DNA of 39,044 nt. Source: DASYTH01 sp035942955 (GTDB taxonomy: Bacteria; Actinomycetota; Actinomycetes; Mycobacteriales; Pseudonocardiaceae). Within the stretch, counting starts at the first letter, position 1, and every line of letters begins with the position of its first letter. Of this stretch, positions 31,796-39,044 are shown piece after piece. The notes beneath the pieces are model-generated. The model was not told the DNA's origin, ran no database searches, and worked only from the letters and a program-made list of their open reading frames with translations. The stretch is taken from NCBI RefSeq assembly GCF_035942955.1, contig NZ_DASZCQ010000156.1:1-39044 (forward strand), given 5' to 3'. The translations under genes were made by a program, and so were the position numbers.

Positions 31796-32733
31796 CGGGC
31801 CTGGAGGTCGTCGTGGGCGCGGGCGGCGTCGGGGAGGGGGTAGCGGCCGCCGATGCGGACGGACAGGGTGCCGGAGGTGATGGCGTCGAAGACCTCGCCG
31901 GCGCGCCAGCGGAGCTCGTCGGGGGTGGCGGTGTAGTGGGCGGTGGTGGGGCGGGTGAGGTAGAGCGAGCCGGCCTGGTTGAGGCGCTGCGGGTCGACCG
32001 GGGGGACGGGGCCGCTGGACGCGCCGAAGAGCACGAGGATGCCGCGCGGGGCGAGGCTGGCCAGGCTGCCGTCGAAGGTGGTGCGGCCGACGCCGTCGTA
32101 CACGGCCTGGACGCCGCGGTCGTCGGTGAGCCGGCGCGTCTCGGCGGCGAAGTCGACCTCGGTGTAGCGGATCACCTCGTCGGCTCCGGCCGCCCTTGCC
32201 AGCTTCTCTTTGTCCTCTGTGGACACTGTGGCGATCACCCTGGCGCCCTTGGTCTTGGCCAGCTGGACCAGCAGCAGGCCGACGCCGCCGGCCGCGGCGT
32301 GGATCAGCACGGTGTCCCCCGGCTTGACCGGATAGGTCGACACCACGAGGTAATGCGCCGTGACGCCCTGCAGGAGCGCGGCCGCGGCGGTCTCGTCGTC
32401 GATGCCGTCCGGGACCCGGACCGCGATGTCGGCGTTGATCGCGACCTGCTCGGCGTAGCTGCCCTGCCCGCTCATCCAGACTACCCGGTCGCCGGGGGCG
32501 AAGTCGGTGACGCCGTCGCCCACCGCGGCGACGGTGCCGGCGCCCTCGAGCCCGAGCACGAACGGCAGCGGCTTGGTGTAGGCCCCGCTGCGCTGGTAGG
32601 TGTCGATGTAGTTGACCCCGGCCGCGGCCACGTCGACCAGCAGCTCACCCGCGCGTGGGGACGGCCGGTCGATCTCGGTGTACTCCAGCACCTCCGGGCC
32701 GCCGGTCGTCCGCACCAGGATCGCGTGTGTCAC
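31759..32733 (-). CDS. qor: Quinone oxidoreductase (zinc-independent MDR family)
   Basis: The 324-residue NADPH:quinone reductase belongs to the medium-chain dehydrogenase/reductase fold. Family features are AAGVNYIDTYQRSGAY, PFVLGLEGAGTVAAVG, the nucleotide-binding loop LIHAAAGGVGLLLVQLAKTKGARVIATVST and VYDGVGRTTFDGSLASLAPRG. Zinc-ligand residues are absent, as usual for Qor. The GTG at 32733 (MTHAILVRTTGG) is preceded by AGGAAGGAG with a good spacing, so I prefer it to the earlier frame start at 32769. Its first 89 bases overlap the end of ctaA on the same strand. ctaA and qor neighbourhood is conserved in actinobacteria. Confidence 0.9.
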   Translation of the reverse strand: MTHAILVRTTGGPEVLEYTEIDRPSPRAGELLVDVAAAGVNYIDTYQRSGAYTKPLPFVLGLEGAGTVAAVGDGVTDFAPGDRVVWMSGQGSYAEQVAINADIAVRVPDGIDDETAAAALLQGVTAHYLVVSTYPVKPGDTVLIHAAAGGVGLLLVQLAKTKGARVIATVSTEDKEKLARAAGADEVIRYTEVDFAAETRRLTDDRGVQAVYDGVGRTTFDGSLASLAPRGILVLFGASSGPVPPVDPQRLNQAGSLYLTRPTTAHYTATPDELRWRAGEVFDAITSGTLSVRIGGRYPLPDAARAHDDLQARRTTGKLLLLPG

Positions 32734-33661
32734 GGGTGGCTCCTTCCTCGTCAACGGGGACGGGACCATGATCGCGGGTGGCGCACCACAGCGTCGCCGT
32801 CGCGATGATCACCAGCATGGCGCCCAGCACGTGCAACGAGACGAGCACCTCCGGTACTCCCGTCCAGTACTGCACGAAGCCCAGCGAGCCCTGCGCCAGC
32901 ACGACGGCGACCAGGACGGCGTAACGCGCCCACAGCGACCGCGGCGCGCCGGTGCCGAGCAGCACCCCGACGGCGAGCAGCAGGCCGAGGAACACGAACA
33001 GGAACGCCGCGTGCACGTGCGCCACGGTGTCGACCGGGACGTCAAGGCGCGGCGTCCTCGGGTCGCCGGCGTGCGGCCCGGCGCCGGTCACGAGCGTGCC
33101 GGCGACCAGAAGACCGGCCAGCACGCCGGTCTGGGCCAGCAGCAGCCCGCGCACGCCGCGCGGCCCGACCGCCCGCGGCGGCTGGTCGCCTTCGTCGATC
33201 GCGTGCACCAGCAGCACGGCCAGCCACACCATCACGGTCGACGCCAGGAAGTGCACCGCGACGGTCCACCACAGCAGGTCGAACCGGACCGTGATGCCGC
33301 CGAGCACGCCCTGCGCCAGAACGCCGAGCGGCATCGCGGCGGCCAGCCGGACGTACCGGCGCCGGCGCGGCCGGGTCAGCAAGGCGAGCGCGAAGCAGGC
33401 CAGCGCGATGATGCCGACCACCCCGGTGAACAGCCGGTTGCCGTACTCGATCCACTGGTTGAGCGCGGCGAACTCGGGGTGCTCGACCGGGGTCATGCTC
33501 CCCGGGAAGCACTCCGGCCAGGTGGGGCAGCCCAGTCCCGAGCCGGTGACCCGGACGATCGATCCGGTCACCGCGATCAACGCCTGGGTGGCGACCACGG
33601 CGATCGCGCAGGCCCGCTGCAGCCGGCGACCGGGGCTGGGCAGTCGGTCGATCAGGCGCAC
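32645..33661 (-). CDS. ctaA: Haem A synthase
   Basis: The 338-residue COX15/CtaA-family membrane enzyme oxidises haem O to haem A. About eight helices are visible. Conserved elements are GSIVRVTGSGLGCPTWPECFPG with a Cys pair near 46 and 52, and candidate haem-ligand His residues in NQWIEYGNR-adjacent segments, VAVHFLAST, VAHVHAAFLF and SLHVLGAML. The GTG start lies six bases after TAGGAT (33668-33673), with no Shine-Dalgarno. After the last helix, a hydrophilic tail of about 50 residues (DHGPVPVDEEGATRD and on) extends into the qor gene by 89 bases. The tail looks unconserved and low-complexity, suggesting a lost stop codon. Confidence 0.93.
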   Translation of the reverse strand: MRLIDRLPSPGRRLQRACAIAVVATQALIAVTGSIVRVTGSGLGCPTWPECFPGSMTPVEHPEFAALNQWIEYGNRLFTGVVGIIALACFALALLTRPRRRRYVRLAAAMPLGVLAQGVLGGITVRFDLLWWTVAVHFLASTVMVWLAVLLVHAIDEGDQPPRAVGPRGVRGLLLAQTGVLAGLLVAGTLVTGAGPHAGDPRTPRLDVPVDTVAHVHAAFLFVFLGLLLAVGVLLGTGAPRSLWARYAVLVAVVLAQGSLGFVQYWTGVPEVLVSLHVLGAMLVIIATATLWCATRDHGPVPVDEEGATRDTRDPGADDRRPGGAGVHRDRPAVPTRG

Positions 33662-33667
33662 TCGTCG

Positions 33668-33673
33668 ATCCTA
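33668..33673 (-). promoter_or_regulatory. -10 box of ctaA (probable leaderless start)
   Basis: TAGGAT on the minus strand is a good actinobacterial -10, exactly six bases before the ctaA GTG. Confidence 0.45.
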
Positions 33674-33681
33674 GTAACCCG

Positions 33682-33751
33682 CGTGTTTGCCGCTCACGTC
33701 GCCGTGTTTGCCGCGCACGACGCCAACACGACGACGCCAGGCGCCAACACG
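33682..33751. repeat. 21-base periodic CGTGTT repeat array
   Basis: CGTGTTTGCCGC units start at 33682 and 33703, and the reverse units GCCAACACG lie at 33722-33730 and 33743-33751. All are in 21-base register, two forward then two inverted. They lie between the ABC permease stop (33757) and the ctaA -10, and the inner units can pair as a hairpin. The array may be a terminator, an operator array or a family of intergenic repeats. Confidence 0.75.
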
Positions 33752-33756
33752 GCGGG

Positions 33757-34533
33757 TCAGGACAGCCGGGTGGTCCTGGTGGCGAGCGCCCCGGCGGCCG
33801 CGCCCCACACGATCAGCGTCAGGAAGACCGGCCAGCCCGGGACGGCGCCGTCCACGAGCGCCGCCCGCAGGCCCTCGGCGAGCGCGGCGGACGGCAGCAG
33901 CGCCACGATGTCGGCCATCGGCCCCGGCATGGAGCCGGCCGGCAGCACGACCCCGCCGGCGAACAGCAGCACGAACCACACGATGTTGGCCAGCGCCAGC
34001 ACGATCTCGGCCTTGAACGCCCCGCCGAGCAACACGCCCAGCGCGCCGAACGCGAGCGTGCCCATGATCACCAGCAACCCGGCCGAGGCCAGCCCGGCCG
34101 CGGCGGGCGACCAGCCGAGCAGCGCGGCGACCGCCCCGAGCACGACCAGCTGGATGATCACCACCACGACGCCGGCGAGCACCCGGCCGGCGACCAGCAG
34201 CCAGCGGGGCAGCGCGGTAGCCGCGAGCCGCTTGAGCACCCCGTACCGGCGGTCGAAGCCGAGGGCGATCGCCTGCCCGGTGAACGCCGAGGACATCACC
34301 GCCAGCGCGAAGATCCGGGGGGTGACCGAGTCGATCCTGGGCTCCGGCAGGTCGAGCACCGTCAGCACGGTCAGCCCGACCAGCAGCGCAAGCGGGATCA
34401 GCAGGGTGAGCAGCACCTGCTCGCCGTTGCGCAGGGTCAGCACGGCCTCGGTGCGGGCATGGGTGACCAGCATCCGCAGCGGCCGGCCGCGCCCCGGCGC
34501 CGGCGTGAACGTCCCCGCCGGGAAGGTGCTCAT
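33757..34533 (-). CDS. ABC-2 type exporter permease
   Basis: The 258-residue membrane protein has an N-terminal cytoplasmic stretch (TFPAGTFTPAPGRGRPLRML) and six hydrophobic segments typical of ABC-2 permeases, beginning with LLTLLIPLALLVGLTVLTV. It contains ALGFDRRYGVLKRLAATALPRWLLVAGRVLAG, the family pattern after the second helix. The ATG at 34533 overlaps the ATPase stop (ATGA). It forms an exporter with that ATPase, corresponding by position to an uncharacterised exporter near mptB/ctaA in mycobacteria. The transported substrate is unknown. Confidence 0.9.
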   Translation of the reverse strand: MSTFPAGTFTPAPGRGRPLRMLVTHARTEAVLTLRNGEQVLLTLLIPLALLVGLTVLTVLDLPEPRIDSVTPRIFALAVMSSAFTGQAIALGFDRRYGVLKRLAATALPRWLLVAGRVLAGVVVVIIQLVVLGAVAALLGWSPAAAGLASAGLLVIMGTLAFGALGVLLGGAFKAEIVLALANIVWFVLLFAGGVVLPAGSMPGPMADIVALLPSAALAEGLRAALVDGAVPGWPVFLTLIVWGAAAGALATRTTRLS

Positions 34534-35468
34534 GGCCGCAGCTCCCGCCCGGTCAGCTCGAGGAACACGTCCTCGAGGCTGCGCCGGCCGACCCGCAGCT
34601 CCTCGGCCAGCACGCCCTGCTGAGCGCACCAGGCGGCGACCGCGGACAGCACCTGCGGGTCGGCCTTGCCGGACACCAGGTACGAGCCGGGCGCGGCCTC
34701 GTGCACCTCGCAGCCCTCCGGCAGCGCCTCGGACAGCAGCCGGGTGTCCAGGCCGGGGGCGGTGCGGAAGCGCAGCTGCGCGGCCTCCGGCTGCTCGGCG
34801 GTGAGCTGGTGCGGGCTGCCCTCGGCCACCAGCCGCCCGTGGTCGATGATCACCACGTGGTCGGCGAGCGTCTCGGCCTCCTCCATCAGGTGCGTGGTGA
34901 GCAGCACGCTGACGCCGTCCGCGCGCAACGCCGCGACCAGCTCCCAGACCAGCCGGCGGGCCTGGGGGTCGAGCCCGGCCGTCGGCTCGTCGAGGAACAC
35001 CAGCTCGGGCCGGCCGACGAGGGCGCAGGCGAGGGACAGCCGCTGCTGCTGCCCGCCGGACAGCCGCTTGTACGGGGTGTGCCGGGCCGATCCCAGGCCC
35101 AGCACGGAGATCAGCCAGGCCGGGTCGATCGGGTCGGCGGCGCACGCGGCGACCAGCCCCAGCATCTCGCCGGCCCGGACGCCGGGGTAGGCGCCGCCGC
35201 CCTGGGGCATCACGCCGACCCTGGGCCGCAGCCGTTCCCCGTCGGTCAGCGGGTCCAGCCCGAGCACGCGCACGGTTCCCTTGTCCGGACGAAGAAAGCC
35301 CTCGCAGACCTCGATCGTGGTGGTCTTGCCCGCGCCGTTCGGGCCGAGCAGCGCCAGCACCGTCCCGCGCTCCAGCCGTAGGTCCAGCCCGGCGACCGCG
35401 GTGGTCGACCCGTAGTTTTTGACCAGACCCGAGACCGCCACGGCGGGCACGGTGTCGCTACTGGTCAC
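34530..35468 (-). CDS. ABC transporter ATP-binding protein
   Basis: The 312-residue ATPase has Walker A GPNGAGKTT, Q-loop VGVMPQGGG, signature LSGGQQQRLSLA, Walker B LVFLDEPTAGLD and H-loop TTHLMEEAE. A C-terminal extension of about 80 residues (from SPHQLTAEQPEAAQLRF) is typical of DrrA/CcmA-like exporter ATPases. The GTG at 35468 is 11 bases downstream of the mptB stop. No ribosome-binding site is visible; instead TAGGCT lies eight bases upstream and overlaps the mptB stop. It is either leaderless from an internal promoter or coupled to mptB. Confidence 0.93.
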   Translation of the reverse strand: MTSSDTVPAVAVSGLVKNYGSTTAVAGLDLRLERGTVLALLGPNGAGKTTTIEVCEGFLRPDKGTVRVLGLDPLTDGERLRPRVGVMPQGGGAYPGVRAGEMLGLVAACAADPIDPAWLISVLGLGSARHTPYKRLSGGQQQRLSLACALVGRPELVFLDEPTAGLDPQARRLVWELVAALRADGVSVLLTTHLMEEAETLADHVVIIDHGRLVAEGSPHQLTAEQPEAAQLRFRTAPGLDTRLLSEALPEGCEVHEAAPGSYLVSGKADPQVLSAVAAWCAQQGVLAEELRVGRRSLEDVFLELTGRELRP

Positions 35469-35479
35469 GATGGAAAAGC

Positions 35480-37123
35480 CTAGGGCGTTCTGATCGGCTC
35501 GGACCCCTTGGGGATGTAGCGGTACGCCAGTGCCACGGCGAGGGCGACGACGATCAGCGCGGCGGCGTAGGTGTACGGCAGCACGAAGGTGCGTCCGTCG
35601 AAGGTGGACCCGTTGGGCGGCAGGGCGACGGCCAGCCCGGCGCTGATCGCCGTCGCCGCGATCCGGAACCGGGTGTTGCCGGCCGCCGCGGCGAGCGGGA
35701 GCGCGGCCCACAGCAGGTACCACGGCTGCACCACGGCGCCGAAGATCAGCACCGCGCCCAGGGCCGCGCCGAGCCCGATCAGCGGGCGCAGCCGCCAGCG
35801 GAAGCTGTCCAGCAGCAGCTTGGCCGCGATCATCGGACCGACCACGGCCCCGACGACCCGGCTGACCGTGATCGCCGCCTCGATGTGGTTGCCGAGTCCC
35901 AGCAGGATCCCGAACCCGCCTGCGGCGAAGCCGAGCGAGGTCATCGGCGCCATCCAGCTCTTAATCGTGCTCGCGGTGTTCAGCGTTGACACCCAGCCGA
36001 AGCCGAGCCAGCCCAGCCCGCTGGACAGCGCGGCGGCGACCAGCACGACCACGAACACCACGGCCAGCCCGGCGGCCGCGCCGAACAGGTGCTTCCACCG
36101 GCCGCCGAGCCGTCTGGCGATCATGACCCCGAGGAAGCCGAGCGCGAGCGCGGCCGGGATCTTGACCGCGGCGCCCAGCGTGATCACCGCGGCGCCGACG
36201 GCGTACCAGAGCAGCTCGCCGCGCTGCCACGGCGGGAACGGCCCGTCCGGGGTGACCCGCGGCATCCCGCGCAGCGCCAGCTCGAACCCGACCAGCATGA
36301 GCCCGATCGCCAGCGCCTCGTTGTGCACGCCGACGACAAGGTGGAACAGCACAAGCGGGTTGGCCGCGCCCAGCCACAGCGCGCTGACCGGGCTGACGCC
36401 GAACCGCCTGGCCAGCCGGGGCAGCGCCCAGACGATCATGGTCAGGCCGATCAGCGCGAGCAGCCGGTGCAGCGCGACGCCCCAGACCACGTGGTTGCCG
36501 GTCAGCCAGTTGATCGCCTTGCCGACCGTGATGAACAGCGGGCCGTACGGCGACGGCGTCTCCCGCCACATGGTCGGCACGCTGACCGTGAGCAGGTCGC
36601 CGTGCCCGAGGGCCTGGGCCGGGCCCACCTTGTATGGGTCGAACCCGCGGGCGGCGATCTCGCTCTGGGCCAGGTAGCTGTAGACGTCCTTGCTGAACAT
36701 CGGCACGGTGAACATCAGCGGCGCGGTCCACATGACCACCGTGCGGGCCAGTTGCGGCACCGAGATCAGCCGCGCGCGGCCGGGGTGGGACAGCCGGCCG
36801 AGCGCCAGCCAAGCCAGCACGATCATGAACATGCCGGTGAACGCGATGGCCAGCGCCACCGTGGGCATCCGGGTGAACAGGCCCAGCACGGGCATCCCGA
36901 TCAGCGGGTTGAACACCGGGGCGGCGCCGGCGCCGAGCGACCCGAACGCCAGCAGCAGGGCGCCGATCGTGCCGAACCGCCGCGCCACGTCGAGCTGGCG
37001 CCGCTCCCGGGCGTCTAGGGACCCGCTCGAGAGGTCCGGCGAGTGCGGGGGCGCGGGATCGGGGTTGCGCTCTTCGTCTACGTCGCGGTACGCGGTGTCA
37101 CCTCGCGTTTCGCCCGCCACCAC
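35480..37123 (-). CDS. mptB: Alpha-(1->6)-mannopyranosyltransferase MptB
   Basis: The 547-residue GT-C membrane transferase uses polyprenyl-phosphate mannose to build the early alpha-1,6-mannan of lipomannan/lipoarabinomannan-type glycans. A polar N-terminus of about 50 residues precedes roughly 12 hydrophobic segments. The GT-C motif region PMFSKDVYSYLAQSEIAARGFDPYKVGP carries the probable catalytic Asp. FNPLIGMPVLGLFTRMP and ETPSPYGPLFITVGKAINW are family blocks. The start is best placed at the GTG 37123 (VVAGETRGD), six bases after TACCCT; the longer frame to 37333 runs through the sufR promoter and is not credible. It is divergent from sufR, as in M. tuberculosis Rv1459c-Rv1460. Confidence 0.92.
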   Translation of the reverse strand: MVAGETRGDTAYRDVDEERNPDPAPPHSPDLSSGSLDARERRQLDVARRFGTIGALLLAFGSLGAGAAPVFNPLIGMPVLGLFTRMPTVALAIAFTGMFMIVLAWLALGRLSHPGRARLISVPQLARTVVMWTAPLMFTVPMFSKDVYSYLAQSEIAARGFDPYKVGPAQALGHGDLLTVSVPTMWRETPSPYGPLFITVGKAINWLTGNHVVWGVALHRLLALIGLTMIVWALPRLARRFGVSPVSALWLGAANPLVLFHLVVGVHNEALAIGLMLVGFELALRGMPRVTPDGPFPPWQRGELLWYAVGAAVITLGAAVKIPAALALGFLGVMIARRLGGRWKHLFGAAAGLAVVFVVVLVAAALSSGLGWLGFGWVSTLNTASTIKSWMAPMTSLGFAAGGFGILLGLGNHIEAAITVSRVVGAVVGPMIAAKLLLDSFRWRLRPLIGLGAALGAVLIFGAVVQPWYLLWAALPLAAAAGNTRFRIAATAISAGLAVALPPNGSTFDGRTFVLPYTYAAALIVVALAVALAYRYIPKGSEPIRTP

Positions 37124-37129
37124 AGGTGC

Positions 37130-37135
37130 AGGGTA
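37130..37135 (-). promoter_or_regulatory. -10 box of mptB (probable leaderless start)
   Basis: TACCCT on the minus strand is six bases before the GTG 37123. The spacing is identical to ctaA and sufR. Confidence 0.45.
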
Positions 37136-37184
37136 GCGACCCTGGAGCGCCGCGTGAGCCGGGTCACCCGGGTGGGGTCCGACT

Positions 37185-37224
37185 TTGACCTCGACACCGG
37201 AAATAAGACACACTTGTGTTGTGA
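37185..37224 (+). promoter_or_regulatory. sufR promoter with overlapping SufR operator
   Basis: TTGACC (37185-37190) and CACACT (37209-37214) are 18 bases apart and the GTG follows after six bases, so sufR is probably leaderless. ACACT-TGTGT-TGTGA (37210-37224) matches the ACACT-N5-TGTGA operator described for the mycobacterial SufR and spans the -10, the start point and the start codon. This predicts direct autorepression of sufR and the suf operon. Confidence 0.7.
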
Positions 37225-37916
37225 AAAACGAGCAGCACGTCGAGGGGCGCACCCGCCGCGGTGTGGCGCGCCTGCTGCTCGAGGACGGCCCGATCACCGC
37301 CGCCGCGATCGCCGAGGCGCTGGGGTTGAGCATGACCGCCGTGCGCCGGCACCTGGACGCGCTGGTCGCCGACGGGGAGGCCTACACGAGGGACGCGCCG
37401 GTGCGCGGGCACCGGGGCCGCGGCCGGCCGGCCAAGGTCTTCCTGCTCACCGAGGCGGGCCGGGCCCGGTTCGGCCACGCCTACGACGACCTGGCCATCG
37501 GCGCGATCCGGTTCCTCGCCGAGACCGCGGGGGAGGAGGCGGTGCGTGCCTTCGCGCAGCGGCGCGTGGCCAGCCTCGTCGACGCGCACCGCGACGCGGT
37601 GCTGGCCAAGAGCACCCCGGCCGAGCGGGCGGAGGCCCTCGCCACCGCCCTGACCCGCGAGGGTTACGCTGCGTCGACGCGCCGGGCGGGGACCGGGGAA
37701 CAGCTGTGCCAGCACCACTGTCCCGTCGCGCACGTCGCGGCGGAGTTCCCCCAGCTGTGCGAGGTCGAGACGGCGGCGTTCGCCGACCTGCTCGGCACCC
37801 ACGTACAGCGGCTGGCCACCATTGCCCGCGGCGACGCCGCGTGCACCACACACGTCCCGCTCGGCGATCCCGAAGCCCTGCGGGCAGCCACCACCACCGA
37901 AGGGACGCCTTCATGA
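37221..37916 (+). CDS. sufR: Fe-S cluster-sensing regulator SufR
   Basis: The product is 231 residues. A winged-helix DNA-binding domain (EGRTRRGVARLLLEDGPITAAAIAEALGLSMTAVRRHLDALVADGEAY, about 8-55) is followed by a basic wing with GHRGRGRP and a C-terminal sensor. Cys163, Cys167, Cys180 and Cys208 are available as ligands, in the family motif QLCQHHCPVAHVAAEFPQLCEVE. SufR represses the suf operon when its cluster is loaded. The GTG at 37221 is preferred because the operator and promoter end there; a TTG at 37185 is the -35 box itself. The stop overlaps the sufB ATG by four bases, so both are in one transcript. Confidence 0.95.
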   Translation: MKNEQHVEGRTRRGVARLLLEDGPITAAAIAEALGLSMTAVRRHLDALVADGEAYTRDAPVRGHRGRGRPAKVFLLTEAGRARFGHAYDDLAIGAIRFLAETAGEEAVRAFAQRRVASLVDAHRDAVLAKSTPAERAEALATALTREGYAASTRRAGTGEQLCQHHCPVAHVAAEFPQLCEVETAAFADLLGTHVQRLATIARGDAACTTHVPLGDPEALRAATTTEGTPS

Positions 37917-39044
37917 CGACCTCCGCGGAGCGCGCCACCGCGCCGCTGAGCCAGGAGGAGACGCTCGCCACGCTCGGCCGCTACGAGTTCGGCTGGGCCG
38001 ACCCGGACGTCGCCGGCGCGAGCGCCCAGCGCGGCCTTTCCGAGGCCGTGGTCCGGGACATCTCGGCGAAGAAGAACGAGCCGGAGTGGATGCTGGAGTC
38101 CCGGCTCAAGGCGCTGCGGCTGTTCGACCGCAAGCCGATGCCCAACTGGGGCGCCGACCTGTCCGGCATCGACTTCGACACGATCAAGTACTTCGTGCGC
38201 TCCACCGAGAAACAGGCGACCACCTGGGACGAGCTGCCGGCCGACATCAAGAACACCTATGACCGGCTCGGCATCCCGGAGGCCGAGAAGCAGCGGCTGA
38301 TCGCCGGCGTCGCGGCGCAGTACGAGTCCGAAGTGGTCTATCACAAGATCCGCGACGACCTCGAGCGCCAGGGCGTGATCTTCCTGGACACCGACACCGG
38401 CCTGCGCGAGCACCCGGAGCTGTTCGAGGAGTACTTCGGCTCGGTGATTCCGCACGGGGACAACAAGTTCTCCGCTTTGAACGGGGCGGTCTGGAGCGGC
38501 GGATCGTTCATCTACGTGCCGCCGGGTGTGCACGTGGACATCCCGCTGCAGGCCTATTTCCGGATCAACACCGAGAACATGGGCCAGTTCGAGCGGACGC
38601 TGATCATCGCCGACGAGGGCTCCTACGTGCACTACGTGGAGGGCTGCACCGCGCCGGTGTACACGACCGACTCGCTGCACTCGGCCGTCGTGGAGCTGAT
38701 CGCCAAGCCCGGCGCGCGGATCCGCTACACGACCGTGCAGAACTGGTCGCAGAACGTGTTCAACCTGGTGACCAAGCGCGCGGTCGCGCAGACCGACGCG
38801 ACGGTCGAGTGGGTCGACTGCAACCTCGGCTCCAAGCTCACGATGAAGTACCCGAGCGTCTACCTGCTCGGCGAGCGGGCCCACGGCGAGGTCCTCTCGA
38901 TCGCGTTCGCCGGCAACGGCCAGCACCAGGACGCCGGCGCGAAGATCATCCATGCCGCGCCGAACACGACCTCGAACATCTTCGCCAAGTCGATCTCCAA
39001 GGACGGCGGGCGGTCCTCGTACCGCGGCCTGCTCGAGGTCGCCA
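37913..39044 (+). CDS. sufB: Fe-S assembly scaffold SufB (partial, cut by window end)
   Basis: The first 377 codons run off the right edge. SufB with SufC and SufD forms the scaffold on which Fe-S clusters are built. Typical blocks are YEFGWADPDV, PNWGADLSGIDFDTIKYFVRS, GSVIPHGDNKFSALNGAVWSGGSFIYVPPGVHVDIPLQAYFRIN, EGCTAPVYTTDSLHSAVVELIA and GAKIIHAAPNTTSNIFAKSISKDGGRSSYRGL. No intein interrupts the segment around Cys245, whereas M. tuberculosis SufB carries one. The ATG overlaps the sufR stop (ATGA). sufD, sufC and other suf genes would be expected just beyond the window. Confidence 0.97.
   Translation, partial: MTTSAERATAPLSQEETLATLGRYEFGWADPDVAGASAQRGLSEAVVRDISAKKNEPEWMLESRLKALRLFDRKPMPNWGADLSGIDFDTIKYFVRSTEKQATTWDELPADIKNTYDRLGIPEAEKQRLIAGVAAQYESEVVYHKIRDDLERQGVIFLDTDTGLREHPELFEEYFGSVIPHGDNKFSALNGAVWSGGSFIYVPPGVHVDIPLQAYFRINTENMGQFERTLIIADEGSYVHYVEGCTAPVYTTDSLHSAVVELIAKPGARIRYTTVQNWSQNVFNLVTKRAVAQTDATVEWVDCNLGSKLTMKYPSVYLLGERAHGEVLSIAFAGNGQHQDAGAKIIHAAPNTTSNIFAKSISKDGGRSSYRGLLEVA

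Noticed and set aside
31249..31880. Small plus-strand frames (31249-31443, 31509-31880) between the two-TM gene and qor
   Set aside because: No ribosome-binding site, Pro/Arg/Ser-rich, and the second runs antisense into the qor end and its duplicate.
37124..37333. N-terminal extension of mptB
   Set aside because: It would run through the sufR promoter and start codon region and has no family similarity.
38630..38700. SufB intein as in M. tuberculosis
   Set aside because: The CTAPVYTTDSLH segment and all sequence up to the window end read straight through without an insertion.

Overview
This window is a high-GC (about 70% or more by eye) actinobacterial chromosome segment, most likely from the Pseudonocardiaceae. 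Evidence: GTG starts are common, genes are packed with 4-base stop/start overlaps, and actinobacteria-specific genes are present (whiA, rbpA, opcA, mptB, a DUF3558-type lipoprotein). The housekeeping gene order (uvrC-rapZ-yvcK-whiA, gap-pgk-tpiA-secG, pgl-opcA-zwf-(pgi)-tal-tkt, ctaB, qor, ctaA, mptB, sufR-sufB) follows the same backbone as the Mycobacterium tuberculosis Rv1420-Rv1461 region. The family assignment is inference; no rRNA or other decisive marker lies here.

Layout. 1-1.85 kb: a coupled pair of small membrane proteins (minus) diverges from a Rieske-type lipoprotein (plus), followed by a 63-residue orphan. 1.88-6.9 kb: uvrC-rapZ-yvcK-whiA, overlapping or nearly so, covering DNA repair, nucleotide/second-messenger-type regulation, carbon-partitioning/cell-wall control and sporulation/division control. 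7.3-11.4 kb: lower glycolysis gap-pgk-tpiA, then secG and rbpA. 11.4-17.4 kb: an accessory block with an orphan NarL-type sensor kinase, pabB, a secreted PQQ-type sugar dehydrogenase, and a three-gene type VII secretion-associated operon (EspC-like, WXG-like, DUF3558 lipoprotein). 17.4-17.8 kb: a gene-free stretch with a tandem repeat, a G-quadruplex motif and strong hairpins. 17.8-25.9 kb: the pentose phosphate operon tkt-tal-pgi-zwf-opcA-pgl, read leftward. 26.1-27.1 kb: ctaB. 27.05-31.1 kb: a second accessory block with a TetR regulator divergent from an alpha/beta hydrolase, then three leftward genes of unknown role (a two-TM protein, a cupin-like protein and an HD-domain protein). 31.7-37.1 kb: qor, ctaA, an ABC-2 exporter and mptB, all leftward. 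37.2 kb to the end: sufR and the start of sufB.

How the genes work together. Glycolysis and the pentose phosphate genes supply triose phosphates, NADPH and pentoses. YvcK and RapZ are regulators linked to carbon and cell-envelope metabolism. CtaB and CtaA make haem A for cytochrome oxidase. SufR/SufB start the Fe-S assembly operon, and a SufR-type operator covers the predicted sufR promoter and start codon. MptB builds the mannan core of lipoglycans.

Most interesting features: the unrecognised two-TM/cupin operon with a full-length Shine-Dalgarno sequence; an in-frame hairpin insertion inside pgk; the type VII-associated triad; a set of genes that appear to be leaderless with GTG starts a fixed distance from a -10 box; a 21-base-periodic repeat array before ctaA; and the structured 3' region of the pentose phosphate operon.
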